The position numbers were made by a program, and so were the translations under genes. Below are positions 39,201 to 48,666 of a stretch of 64,000 bases of DNA, one piece after another. Below the pieces are notes generated by a model, which was not told where the DNA came from, made no database searches, and saw only the letters and a list, made by a program, of their open reading frames with translations. How positions within the stretch are numbered: the stretch's first letter is position 1; each line of letters begins with the position of its first letter. The stretch is from Sphingorhabdus sp. YGSMI21 (GTDB lineage: Bacteria; Pseudomonadota; Alphaproteobacteria; Sphingomonadales; Sphingomonadaceae), in the NCBI RefSeq assembly GCF_002776575.1, contig NZ_CP022548.1, positions 325,001-389,000 on the forward strand. Direction: 5' to 3'.

Positions 39201-40136
39201 TCAGACCGCGGTCGTTTCGATATGCGCGACTTTCCGGTCGCGCCGGGTCGCCAATATGCACCCAACGACGATCATCGCCGCGCCGGCCACGGTGGTCAGC
39301 GTGATCGGCTCGCGGAAAAACAGCCAGCCGAAAATCGCCGCCCAGATGAAGGCGCTATATTCGAGATTGATCAGATTCTGCGCTTCGGCCCGCGCATAGC
39401 CCCAGGCGATGAACAGCGAGGAGATCAGCGAGAATATCGCTGCGGCCCCGATATAGGGCAGCGATTCCGCTTCCGGAACGACCGCAAAAAAGGGCGCGAG
39501 CAGCAGGAAGGATGACCCGACGACAAGATTTTGGGCGAAGCTGATCTCGATCGGACCGGCGAGCAGCGCCTGTTGCCGCTGGATCACCAGATTGCCGGCG
39601 TAGAGCACCGCTGACACAAGAATGGCTCCGATGCCGAGCAGCGCCTCTTTCTCGAACTCGCCGCTCGCCCTGCCCCATGCGATCACCAGCACCCCGGCAA
39701 AGCCCAGCGCGGAAGCATATATGGCGTTGCGGTGGATGGTCTCGCCGAGGAATACGGCGGCGAGATAGAGCGCGATAATCGGCGCAATGAACGACAGCGC
39801 AATGGCCTCGGCCAGCGGCACCCGCGCGAGACCCCAGAAGAACAGATAGGACATGAAGACGATGATGATGCCGCGCTGCAGATGGACCTTGCGGGCGGCC
39901 TTGCCGGGCATTCTCGGGCGGCGCATGAAGAAGACAACCGAGACAATCACGAATGCGAGCAGCACCCGCCAGAGGATCGCGTTATAGGCGCCCAGTTCGA
40001 TCGACAGGCTTTTCATCGCGACGTCCATCATCGCGAATGTCAGCAGGCCGAAAAGCACCGAACCCGCCGGCAGCAGGATCGGGCCGTTTTCTGGCTGGCT
40101 ATCGGCAGATAATAGATCGGGCATATTATATTCCAT
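39201..40136 (-). CDS. DMT-superfamily (EamA) transporter
   Basis: A 311-residue inner-membrane protein with ten predicted helices arranged as two EamA repeats (about residues 20-150 and 160-295). Typical glycine/alanine-rich helices with ASALGFAGVLVIAWGRA ending repeat one and FIWAAIFGWLFFREPITLTT in repeat two. Members export amino acids, nucleosides or drugs; the substrate is not readable. Two starts are possible: ATG at 40136 and ATG at 40124, four codons apart; the second has GGAA at a better spacing. It is the first gene of a two-gene unit with the YcaQ-like gene. Confidence 0.87.
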   Translation of the reverse strand: MEYNMPDLLSADSQPENGPILLPAGSVLFGLLTFAMMDVAMKSLSIELGAYNAILWRVLLAFVIVSVVFFMRRPRMPGKAARKVHLQRGIIIVFMSYLFFWGLARVPLAEAIALSFIAPIIALYLAAVFLGETIHRNAIYASALGFAGVLVIAWGRASGEFEKEALLGIGAILVSAVLYAGNLVIQRQQALLAGPIEISFAQNLVVGSSFLLLAPFFAVVPEAESLPYIGAAAIFSLISSLFIAWGYARAEAQNLINLEYSAFIWAAIFGWLFFREPITLTTVAGAAMIVVGCILATRRDRKVAHIETTAV

Positions 40137-40163
40137 CAGCCTGATGCTGTTGCCGGGCGCGGT

Positions 40164-40190
40164 GCTTCGACAGGCTCAGCACGAACGGAT
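40164..40190. repeat. Half element of palindromic family C
   Basis: GCTTCGACAGGCTCAGCACG followed by AACGG, one arm of the family C repeat seen at 14640 and 15541. It lies between the transporter and acyl-CoA dehydrogenase genes. Confidence 0.65.
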
Positions 40191-40240
40191 TTTTCAAGGT
40201 GCTCTGTTTATCGCCCGGCAAGCAACAATGGCAAGCGCGA

Positions 40241-41383
40241 TCAGAGGCCCATTTGCCGGACCGCGAGATCGCGCATGATTTCTTCCGAGCCGCCGCCGAT
40301 CGCCATCACCTTGACCTCGCGATAGAAACGCTCGACCGGATTGCCGCGCAAATAGCCGGCGCCGCCGAGTATCTGCATCGCTTCGCTGGCGCAGAACTCG
40401 AGATCCTTGGTGGCGCTGAACTTGGCCTTGCAAATCTGCGCGACCGGCATTTCGCCCTGATCGGCGAGCCAGCAGATCTGGTTGAGCCAGCCATCGAGCC
40501 GGTCGACCCGCGCCGACATGTCGGCGATCTTGTGGCGGATCACCTGATGCCTGATCATCGGTTTGCCGAACGTCTCGCGCTGCTGTGCATAGTCGATCGA
40601 ATATTCGAGCAAGACCCGCATCATGCCGAGAGACTGGGCGACCATGCCGAGCCGTTCGTGGTTGAAATTGTGCATGATCTGGATGAAGCCGCGGCCTTCC
40701 TCGCCGAGCATATTTTCCGCCGGGACGCGCACTTCGTCGAAATAGAGCGACGCCTGATCGGAAGCCCACCAGCCCATTTTCTTGTCGAGCGCGGTGCGCG
40801 AAAAGCCCTCGGCATCGGCGTCGACCAGAAACAGCGAAATACCGTTCAGGCCCTCGCCACCGGTGCGCGCGCCGATGACATAATGGTCGGCGGTCATGCC
40901 GCCGGTGATGAAGGTCTTCGCCCCGTTGATCACCCAGTGATTGCCGTCCTGCCGCGCGGTGGTCTGCATATTGGCGACATCCGATCCGCCACCCGGTTCG
41001 GTGATGCCGAGGCTGGAGCCCTTTTTGCCGAGCACGATATCCTTCAGGATGCGCTCCTTGATATCCTGCGAGGCCAGCTTGTGGATCGGGCCTATCGAGA
41101 TCGACCGACCACCGAGCGCCGCCAGCGTGCCGCCATTATGCGCTCTTGCCGCTTCCTCACCCCAGGCCGCGCGCATGAAAATATCGTCCATGCCGAGCCC
41201 GCCATATTTTTCGTCGACGCCAAAGCCCCATACGCCAAGCGCCCCGGCTTTTTCGTGGACCTCCCAGGGGATTGCGCCCGCTTCATCCCATTCATTGGCA
41301 AAGGGCTGCAATTCGGTCTCGGCAAAGCGGCGGCAGGTTTCACGGAATTGGCGGCGCTCGTCATTGTCAAAGGGGCGTAGCAT
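40241..41383 (-). CDS. Acyl-CoA dehydrogenase (IVD/long-chain-like)
   Basis: A 380-residue FAD enzyme that oxidises an acyl-CoA at the alpha-beta position. Family marks: GSSLGITEPGGGSDVANMQT (FAD loop), WVINGAKTFITGG, and the C-terminal GGAGYLRGNPVERFYRE. The usual catalytic Glu of medium-chain enzymes (IYEGT) is replaced here by IGGGS; instead Glu243 in NHERLG lies where isovaleryl- and long-chain dehydrogenases carry their base, so the enzyme is probably of that type (citronellyl- or branched-chain acyl-CoA). Next on the same strand is a thioesterase and an iron alcohol dehydrogenase, consistent with a catabolic set. No ETF genes nearby. Confidence 0.92.
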   Translation of the reverse strand: MLRPFDNDERRQFRETCRRFAETELQPFANEWDEAGAIPWEVHEKAGALGVWGFGVDEKYGGLGMDDIFMRAAWGEEAARAHNGGTLAALGGRSISIGPIHKLASQDIKERILKDIVLGKKGSSLGITEPGGGSDVANMQTTARQDGNHWVINGAKTFITGGMTADHYVIGARTGGEGLNGISLFLVDADAEGFSRTALDKKMGWWASDQASLYFDEVRVPAENMLGEEGRGFIQIMHNFNHERLGMVAQSLGMMRVLLEYSIDYAQQRETFGKPMIRHQVIRHKIADMSARVDRLDGWLNQICWLADQGEMPVAQICKAKFSATKDLEFCASEAMQILGGAGYLRGNPVERFYREVKVMAIGGGSEEIMRDLAVRQMGL

Positions 41384-41413
41384 CTGTGTCTCTCCAGCGA
41401 TTTAATCGTCTGG

Positions 41414-41866
41414 TTAAACTTCTATCGCCTCCAGCGCGGAACGCAAGCGAGATGGTAGAGAAACCGGTCGCCTTGTAGCGCGGTCGACATAGACATGGGT
41501 GAAGCTGCCGGCAGCGGACGCCACGTCCTCGTCCCCGCGAAACAGGCCGACACCATAAGTCACGCTGCTGTTGCCCAGCCGGTCGACGCGGATTCTAGCC
41601 ATGACATCGTCGGGAAAGGCGATCGGCGCAAAATAGTCGCAACTGGTGTTGACCACCAGACCAATGGTCTCGCCGCCGGTGATGTCGAGCGCGCCCTGCT
41701 CCACCAGATAGCGGTTTACCGCTGTGTCGAACCAGAAATAATAGATCGCGTTATTGACGTGACCATAAGGGTCATTGTCGTTCCAGCGCGTGGTGATGAG
41801 CGAGCCGGTGCGATAGTCGCTACGGACCGGTGGCTCGGCCCGCGGGATCTTACCAGGCGGCATCAT
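41414..41866 (-). CDS. Acyl-CoA thioesterase (4HBT hotdog)
   Basis: A 150-residue hotdog protein of the 4-hydroxybenzoyl-CoA thioesterase type. The motif TTRWNDNDPYGHVNNAIYYF holds the catalytic Asp and the HVNN turn. The remainder gives the expected central helix and strands (SCDYFAPIAFPDDVMARIRVD). Its start overlaps the last 17 bases of the iron-alcohol dehydrogenase gene, so the two are translated together. It lies 30 bases from the acyl-CoA dehydrogenase gene on the same strand; a role in releasing or recycling CoA in that pathway is likely but inferred. ATG choice between 41866 and 41863 is unresolved. Confidence 0.9.
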   Translation of the reverse strand: MMPPGKIPRAEPPVRSDYRTGSLITTRWNDNDPYGHVNNAIYYFWFDTAVNRYLVEQGALDITGGETIGLVVNTSCDYFAPIAFPDDVMARIRVDRLGNSSVTYGVGLFRGDEDVASAAGSFTHVYVDRATRRPVSLPSRLRSALEAIEV

Positions 41867-43010
41867 AGATCCTTTTGGCGTCGGCCAGCGTGACCTCCCT
41901 GGGATTATTATCCAGCAGACGGCCTTGCAGCATTGCCGCTTCGGCCAGTTCGGTGGTGGCCTCCTTGGCGATACCGATCTCGCGCAACTTGCGCGGCGCC
42001 TGGACCTTGACCGCCAGCGCCTCGAGATAGTCGATCAACTGCTGCGCCCGCGCTTCGCTGCTGTTCTCGCTGCCGCGCGGCAGACCGAGCGCATCGGCCA
42101 GCTCGGCGTAGAGCGGTGCAGCGGCCTCGAGGTTGAACTGCATGACATAAGGCATGACCAGCGCGTTGGAGAGGCCGTGCGGAATATGATAGATGCCGCC
42201 GAGCGGATAGGCGAGCGCGTGGATCGCGCCGACCGGGCTGTTGGCAAAAGCCTGTCCAGCGAGCATCGAACCGCGCAGCATCGCTTCGCGAGCCTGCATG
42301 TTTTCGCCGTCGGAACAGGCGGTTTCGATATGCGCGGTGAGCAGTTTCAAGGCCTCGATCGCGAGCATGTCGGAGACCGGATTCTTGCCGTTGCGGCTGG
42401 TGTAGGATTCAACCGCATGGACCATTGCATCGATGCCGGTCGCGGCGGTGACATTGGCGGGAAGCCCGACGGTCAGCGCAGGGTCGAGCAAGGCCACATC
42501 CGCAACCAGATGTGGCGAGATGATGCCGGCCTTGGTGGTTTCGCCGGTGGTCAGGATCGAAATGGCGGTGACTTCGGATCCAGTGCCGGAAGTCGTAGGT
42601 ATCAATATGGTCGGCAGGCCCTTGCGTTCCAGCAGACCGATGCCGTAAATATCCGCAAGCGGCTGCGCGCCTTCGACCGCAAGAGCCGCAACCACCTTGG
42701 CTGTATCAAGCGAACTGCCGCCACCGAGTCCGATAACGATATCGACGCCCGCTGATTTCGCGGCTTCAATAGCCTGCAGGACGATGGCCTCCGGCGGATC
42801 GGCCACAACCGAATCGAATATCACGACATCAAATCCGGCTTCGGACAGCGTTTTTTCGACCGGCACAATCAGGCCGGCATTGACGATGCCCTTGTCGGTG
42901 ACGATCATCGGTCTGGATGCGCGCAGGGCAGCAATCTGGCCGGGCAATTGGGCGAGGCAGCCTGCGCCAAAGTGGAGCACCGGGACGGTCTGGAAGATAA
43001 AGTTTTTCAT
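41850..43010 (-). CDS. Iron-containing alcohol dehydrogenase (group III)
   Basis: A 386-residue enzyme of the Fe-ADH superfamily. The nucleotide loop GLGGGSSLDTAKVVAAL is seen near residue 95, and the metal ligands in AATGIDAMVHAVESYTSRNG and IHALAYPLGGIYHIPHG (His residues) later. It should reduce an aldehyde or oxidise an alcohol with NAD(P)H; maleylacetate reductases belong to the same fold. First gene of the set with the thioesterase (17-base overlap) and acyl-CoA dehydrogenase. A minus-strand terminator at 43047 isolates it from the receptor gene upstream. Confidence 0.92.
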   Translation of the reverse strand: MKNFIFQTVPVLHFGAGCLAQLPGQIAALRASRPMIVTDKGIVNAGLIVPVEKTLSEAGFDVVIFDSVVADPPEAIVLQAIEAAKSAGVDIVIGLGGGSSLDTAKVVAALAVEGAQPLADIYGIGLLERKGLPTILIPTTSGTGSEVTAISILTTGETTKAGIISPHLVADVALLDPALTVGLPANVTAATGIDAMVHAVESYTSRNGKNPVSDMLAIEALKLLTAHIETACSDGENMQAREAMLRGSMLAGQAFANSPVGAIHALAYPLGGIYHIPHGLSNALVMPYVMQFNLEAAAPLYAELADALGLPRGSENSSEARAQQLIDYLEALAVKVQAPRKLREIGIAKEATTELAEAAMLQGRLLDNNPREVTLADAKRIYDAAW

Positions 43011-43046
43011 CGTGCCAGTCTTTGCACCAATGGCTCAGCCGCGCAA

Positions 43047-43072
43047 TAAAAAGGGGCCGGAAAACCGGCCCC
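43047..43072 (-). terminator. Rho-independent terminator after the first TonB receptor gene
   Basis: On the minus strand GGGGCCGG-TTTT-CCGGCCCC is followed by TTTTTA. It lies about 40 bases after the receptor stop and before the iron-alcohol dehydrogenase gene. Confidence 0.85.
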
Positions 43073-45560
43073 TGTTCATCTGGCGACTATTCGCCATCAT
43101 ATGGCATTCCCGCCTAGAATTTGCCGCGCAGGGTCAGGCCGTACATCCGTGGTTCCTGGATGAAGGCAGAGCGTGAACCCGAACGCAGCACGGTGTTGAA
43201 CGTAACGCCGCGCGTGATTTCATTGGTCAGGTTGGTAACCCAGGCTTCAATGCCCCATGCGCCGTCAATTTCACCGAGACCAGCCCGCATGTTGATCTTG
43301 ACCGTGCCGTCCTGAACATCAAAGGGCACAGGCGTCCGCGTGGTCAGATCGGCAGGATCGAAGGCCTGCGTTGACGTCCGGCGATCGCTCTCCATCCGGA
43401 TCTGGCCGTTGATGAAGAAGTTCATGCTGTTGCCAATGTCGCGATCATAGGTTGCGCCCATGATGCCAACCCATTTCGGAGCGTTGGTCAGCGTGTTGCC
43501 GCACAGGCTCAGAACATTGTTGGAGGTCTGCGTTCCTGCGCAATCATCGGGATATCTGGCATTGGTATATGTCAGACCACCATTGACCGTCAGATTGTCG
43601 CTCGGGCGAATAACCGTTTCGATTTCGACGCCGGTCGATTTTGCGAGCGGAACGTTGAACGTCGTGAACTGCGCACCGGTGAATTCCAGAACCTGGAAGT
43701 TCGTGAATTCCTCGTGGAAACCCGCAACATTCAGGGTCACCGCATTGTCGAGGAACTTGGCTTTCAGGCCAACTTCATAGGCATCGACTTCTTCCGACAG
43801 GAAGCGCGGATCAGCGCCGCCGGATGCGGCCGTGGAATCGAGGTTGAAACCACCCGATTTATAGCCGTGCGTGAAGCTGGCATAAACGGTAACCGGCGAG
43901 GCAAATTCATAGCTCACTTTACCGGTATAGATCAGCTCTTCATCGCTAAACTTGCTGTTGAAAGGCCGAGGCAGCGGGAATGGGATTGCGTCCGTTCCGA
44001 TTGCCGGCGCCAGGAAGGCAAAACAGCCGAGACCAAAAATATTGGAGATCAAAGGCGCCGAGACATTGCCCGCACCGATTTGTCCCAATGTTGCGGGGCA
44101 AAGCGTGTTGTTGGTCGCTGGCTGAGAGAAGGAACCATCCTTGCTTTCATCCGAATAGCGCAGACCCAGTGTCAGTTTCAGGCCCTCGGCCACTTCCAGA
44201 GTGTTGTGGGTGAAGATCGACCAGCTCTTGCTGCTCTGCGTATAGGCGTTGGTGGTCCGCATCGTTGCCGGATCGACGCCGGTCAGATTCTGCAGCGGTG
44301 TCGCGCCGAGGAATGTCTCGCCGTTGCCGTAGAAGATCGGATTGGCAGGATTGAGCGTTCCGCCACCGGTGCCGGCCGCCAGCAAGGCGCCGACCAGACG
44401 GTCATAATCCGCGCCCAGTCCGAAATTGACGGTCTGGGAAATATCCTCGTCGGAATAATAGCCGCCGACCAACCAGGTCAGCGCACCGCCGAAGGCTTCA
44501 CCCTGCAGACGCAATTCGTGGGTCATCGTGTTGATTTCGGTGCCACCGCCGGGAAGAACGTTGAAAACGTCGAGACCCGAGAAGTCCGAATCATAGGCTT
44601 CGTCCGCCCGGAATTCGCGATAGGAGCCGATGTAGATCAGGTCGGCACTGTCGCTGATCGGGAATTCGATTTCGCCGGTCACACCCCATTGGTCATTGGA
44701 TGGATCCGCTCTCATATCGGACGTGGCGATCCGGTTATCCACCGCGCGCTGCATTGCCGTGGTATCAAACGGGTCCACCGCGACGTCAGGTCCAGCCATG
44801 CCGCCACGGGCGCCGAGACCGACTGCACCGAACAGGCCGAAGGTTTCAACCGGAGACTGCAATACCTCGATTGCCGCACAGCAGCTTGCCGTGCTCTTGG
44901 AATAATCGGCAATCAGACGGCCGCGAATACCGCTGTCGTTTTCGAAGCCGAGCTGGCCGCGGATCAGATATTGGTCGGTATTGTTGGAATCGCCAATGCT
45001 GTTGCCGGCGCTGTCGATAATGTCGACATAGCCGTCCCGCTTCCGATAGGCACCGGTCACGCGCAGCGCCAGAGTGTCTTCGATGAGGGGAGCGTTGATG
45101 GCGCCCTGGATGCTCATATGGTCAAAATTGCCATAGGTCGCGTTTACGAAGCCGCCAAAATCGTTGAGGTCAGGCCGGACGTTGGTGATGTTCAAGGCAC
45201 CAGCCGACGTGTTCCGTCCGAACAATGTACCCTGTGGGCCACGAAGGACCTCGACGCGTTCAACGTCGACAAATTCGCCGAGCGCAACGCCGGGGCGTGA
45301 CTGATAGGCGCCGTCCACGAAGATACCGACAGCGGATTCAAAACCGATATTGTTGGAGGTCGTACCGACACCGCGAATCCGCAGAACAACCGTACCGGAC
45401 GCCGTTTGCGCATTGGAAGTCGAGAAGCTTGAAGATACGCTGCCGATATTCTGCACGTTGACCACGCCCTGCTGCTCGAGCTGGGCCGGGCTGACCGCGG
45501 TCACCGCGATAGGAATATCCTGGACATCTTCTGCGCGGCGGGTTGCCGTCACGATGATTA

Positions 45561-46410
45561 GGTTCAGGACCTATTAAATAGCTTGCATGATTGGTAGAAG
45601 GTTGATTCAATGGTGGCATCAAAGGAGGTGCCGCTGATGAGTGATCTGTTTATGTTGAGCAAGGCGCAGATGCGCCGGATAGAGCCATATTTCCCGTTAT
45701 CGCACGGAGTTCCGAGAGTTGATGACCGGCGTGTATTGAGTGGCATTGTCTTCGTGATCCGTAATGGGTTGCGTTGGCGCGATGCCCCTGCAGCCTATGG
45801 CCCTCATAAGACGATCTATAATCGCTTTATCCGCTGGAGCCGTATGGGTGTGTTCAACAAGATATTCTCTGCTCTGGCAGCTACCAGCGATGCCGATGAC
45901 GTGCTGATGATTGATGCCACGCACTTGAAAGCGCATCGCACCGCTGCCAGCCTTTTAAAAAAGGGTCTGTTTCCAGATATATCGGAAGAACGAAGGGCGG
46001 CTTAAACTCCAAGCTCCATGCCGTGTGTGACGGGTCAGGCAGGCCGTTGGTCCTGTGTTTAAGCGAAGGGCAGATGAGCGATCATATCGGTGCAAAGCTC
46101 ACATATTCCGCGCTACCCGATCATGCCCTCTGCATGATCGGGGACAAAGGCTATGACAGCGACGAGTATCGCGCCGCCCTGCAGGCCAAAGGCATCACGC
46201 CGTGCATCCCGCCGCGAAAGGGACGGATATTACCCGCTGACTTCGACAAAACCCTCTACCGGCAACGTCACAAAATCGAGAATATGTTCGGACGCATCAA
46301 GGACTGGAGGCGTATCCACACCCGCTATGACCGATGCGCACATACCTTCATGTCCGCCATCGCAATCGCAGCTACCGTCATCTTCTGGCTCAGTTAATGA
46401 GTCCTGACCC
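45561..46410 (+). mobile_element. IS5-family insertion sequence (IS427-group-like), 850 bp
   Basis: The ends are imperfect inverted repeats: left GGTTCAGGAC..ATTAA and right (reverse complement) GGGTCAGGAC..ATTAA. The element is flanked by a two-base TA duplication (45559-45560 and 46411-46412), as expected for the IS427 group; the uninterrupted target is seen in the paralogous receptor (GATTACATTG). Two overlapping frames for the transposase, intact ends and an intact target duplication indicate a recent insertion. Confidence 0.93.
45637..46397 (+). CDS. IS5-family DDE transposase, made by -1 frameshift
   Basis: Two frames. orfA (45637-46005) carries the DUF4096-like N-terminus and first catalytic Asp (VLMIDATHLKAHR); orfB (to 46397) has the second Asp (MIGDKGYDSDEY) and the Glu (RQRHKIENMFGRIKDW). 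They join through a -1 shift on the slippery heptamer A-AAA-AAG at 45957-45963; the joined protein of about 253 residues reads KKGSVSRYIGRTKGGLNSK across the joint, the usual sequence of this family. Both parts are undamaged, so the enzyme should be active. An in-frame start 27 bases earlier is possible. Confidence 0.92.
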
Positions 46411-46743
46411 TACATTGTCGTCGAAGGTTTCGGCTTCCTGCGCTGCGTCCTGCGCAAAAGCGGGGGTGGTCATGGCAGTGCTACACAGTGCGGCCATGAG
46501 GATTTTGTTGATCATTTTCATATTTACTCTCCCGTTATACTTGCTTCCGTTGTCGCCAATTTCCTGGGGGGGATGGCTTGTATTTACGTCAGCTGTGCTT
46601 GCGTCAGTCGATTAATTGCGCCATTAAATCAAGCGGAGACGGGCAGATAAGGGGCGATTCCACCGCAGACGTTGCAAATATGTAACAATCGCTGGGGATC
46701 ATAAGAGCGGAAATCGGCCTTTGCCCGCGGGAGGGATGAAAAA

Positions 46744-48648
46744 ATGACACATAGAATGTCTGTATTGGTCGTACTGGGCGCGCTGATCAGCGGCTGCTCT
46801 GCCGACAAAGATGCAAGCGCCGAAGCGGAAATCGCGCTGGCTCCGGGTGAAACCTACGGAGAAGAAGCCAATCCGGACCGCAATGTCTATTTCGGCGACC
46901 TCCATATCCACACCAAGAACAGTTTCGACGCCTATATTTTCAACATCCGCACCTCGCCGGATGATGCCTATGAATTCGGCATGGGCGGCACGATAAAACA
47001 TCCGCTCGGCTATGATCTGAAGCTGGAAGGCCCGCCGCTCGACTTCATGGCGGTGACCGATCATGCAGCCTATCTCGGCCATCTCGAAGCGATGAACACC
47101 GCCGGCACGCCATTATCCCGGCTCGACATCGCCAAGCAGATGTTCAGCACCGATCCGGACAAGATTATCGAGGCTTTCCAGCTGATCGGTGGAGCCGTCC
47201 GCGACGGCCGCAAGATGGACGGCGTCTATGATCCTGCCATCGTCGGGAATGTCTGGCAGCAGATAATCGATTCTGCAAAGAAATATAACAAGCCCGGCAA
47301 GTTCACCACCTTCGCCGGCTATGAATATACAGCGGTTCGCGTCACCCGTGGCGAAGACGGGGGCTTTGCCGGCGGCAATTTGCACCGCAACGTCATATTC
47401 CGCGATTCTGCTCCCGCCATGCCCTTTGCCACGGTGGATTCGACCAATCCGGAGGATCTGTGGTCCTGGATGGACGACCAGCGCGAGGCCGGCAATGACG
47501 CGATGTCGATCCCGCACAACAGCAATGTCTCGGACGGCGAGATGTTCAAGATGGAAACCTATAACGGCCAGCCGCTGACCAAGGCCTATGCAGAAAAACG
47601 GATCCGCAACGAGCCGATTGTCGAAATCACCCAGGTCAAGGGCACGTCGGAAACCCATCCGTCGCTGTCGCCCAATGACGAGTGGGCCGATTTCGAAATC
47701 TACGACAAATTGCTGAGCTCGATGGTCACGTCCAGGACCAGCGAAGGCGATTATGTGCGACAGGCGATCGCCAACGGGCTGAAACTGACCCTGGAAATCG
47801 GTGCCGACCCGTTTCATTTCGGTTTCATCGGTTCCAGCGACACCCATGTCGCCGGCGGTTCGTTCGACGAGAAGAATTTCTGGTCGAAAATCGGCATCGT
47901 CGACGGATCGCCCGAATCGCGGGGCTCGATCCCGCCTGGCGGCAAGAAGAGCTGGCAAGGCATTACCGTCGATCCCCGTGCAGCGAGCTGGTTCTCGCGA
48001 TGGAGCGCCTCTGGCTATGCCGCGGTCTGGGCAGAACAAAACAGCCGTGAGGCGATTTTCGATGCGATGCGGCGCAAGGAAACCTATGCAACCACCGGCA
48101 CACGCATAAAATTGCGCTTTTTCGGCGGCTTCGGCTTTGACGAGAAAATGCTCGATGATCCGGAAATGGTCAGCAAGGCCTATAGAGACGGTGTCCCGAT
48201 GGGCGGCGATCTGGTCGGCAACAAGACGCCCGGCTTCATCATCTGGGCTATGCGCGACGCGATGAGCGCGCCACTGCAACGCCTGCAGGTCATCAAGGTC
48301 TGGACCGATGGCGGCGAGGCGAAAGAGAAAGTCTTTGATGTCGCCTGCAGCGATGGCGGCGCGCCCGACGCAAATTTCCGCTGCCCCGACAATGGCGCGA
48401 AAGTGGATCTGGCAGATTGTTCGATTTCCGCTGACAAGGGCGCTCCGGAACTGAAGACCTTCTGGCGCGATCCCGAGCACAAGGCGGGCCAGCGGGCCTC
48501 TTATTATGTGCGGGTGCTGGAAAATCCGGTTTGCCGCTGGTCGACATGGGATGCGTTGCGGGCGGGCGTCGCGCCCAATCCCGCGCTGGCCAAGACGATC
48601 CAGGAACGCGCCTGGTCTTCGCCAATCTGGTATGTGCCAACCGCCTGA
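46744..48648 (+). CDS. DUF3604 lipoprotein (PHP-like metal-dependent fold)
   Basis: A 634-residue exported lipoprotein (signal ending VLGALISGCS). The DUF3604 domain fills the protein and begins with a PHP-like metal motif, His54-x-His56 in FGDLHIHTKNSFDAYIF; further candidate ligands are AVTDHAAYLGHLEA, IPHNSNVSDGEMF and FIGSSDTHVAGGS. The fold resembles metal-dependent phosphoesterases, but the substrate is unknown. It is the first of three genes in one direction with a PpiC-type isomerase (18 bases downstream) and a HupE/UreJ protein. Such clusters recur beside TonB receptors in marine bacteria, which suggests a shared uptake or degradation system. Confidence 0.92.
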   Translation: MTHRMSVLVVLGALISGCSADKDASAEAEIALAPGETYGEEANPDRNVYFGDLHIHTKNSFDAYIFNIRTSPDDAYEFGMGGTIKHPLGYDLKLEGPPLDFMAVTDHAAYLGHLEAMNTAGTPLSRLDIAKQMFSTDPDKIIEAFQLIGGAVRDGRKMDGVYDPAIVGNVWQQIIDSAKKYNKPGKFTTFAGYEYTAVRVTRGEDGGFAGGNLHRNVIFRDSAPAMPFATVDSTNPEDLWSWMDDQREAGNDAMSIPHNSNVSDGEMFKMETYNGQPLTKAYAEKRIRNEPIVEITQVKGTSETHPSLSPNDEWADFEIYDKLLSSMVTSRTSEGDYVRQAIANGLKLTLEIGADPFHFGFIGSSDTHVAGGSFDEKNFWSKIGIVDGSPESRGSIPPGGKKSWQGITVDPRAASWFSRWSASGYAAVWAEQNSREAIFDAMRRKETYATTGTRIKLRFFGGFGFDEKMLDDPEMVSKAYRDGVPMGGDLVGNKTPGFIIWAMRDAMSAPLQRLQVIKVWTDGGEAKEKVFDVACSDGGAPDANFRCPDNGAKVDLADCSISADKGAPELKTFWRDPEHKAGQRASYYVRVLENPVCRWSTWDALRAGVAPNPALAKTIQERAWSSPIWYVPTA

Positions 48649-48666
48649 TTCGACAGGATATATGAC

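Larger units (their letters stand above)
43114..46521 (-). pseudogene. TonB-dependent receptor, interrupted by IS5-family insertion
   Basis: A receptor paralogous to the intact one at 50584-53127. Its first 36 residues (signal peptide ending TPAFAQD, then EAETFDDNV) lie at 46413-46521, preceded by GGGAG; the rest (plug and barrel, 812 residues in an open frame) lies at 43114-45560. The 850-bp IS splits a Val codon of IIVTATRR, the TonB-box region. Removing the IS and one TA copy joins 2447 and 109 bases to 2556, exactly 852 codons, so the frame would be restored. The remaining barrel ends YGLTLRGKF. As it stands the large part lacks a signal peptide and TonB box and should be non-functional. 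Confidence 0.93.

Noticed and set aside
43714..45300. Long open frame antisense to the interrupted TonB receptor
   Set aside because: Shadow of the receptor codons; no start site or motif. The same pattern appears opposite the second receptor.
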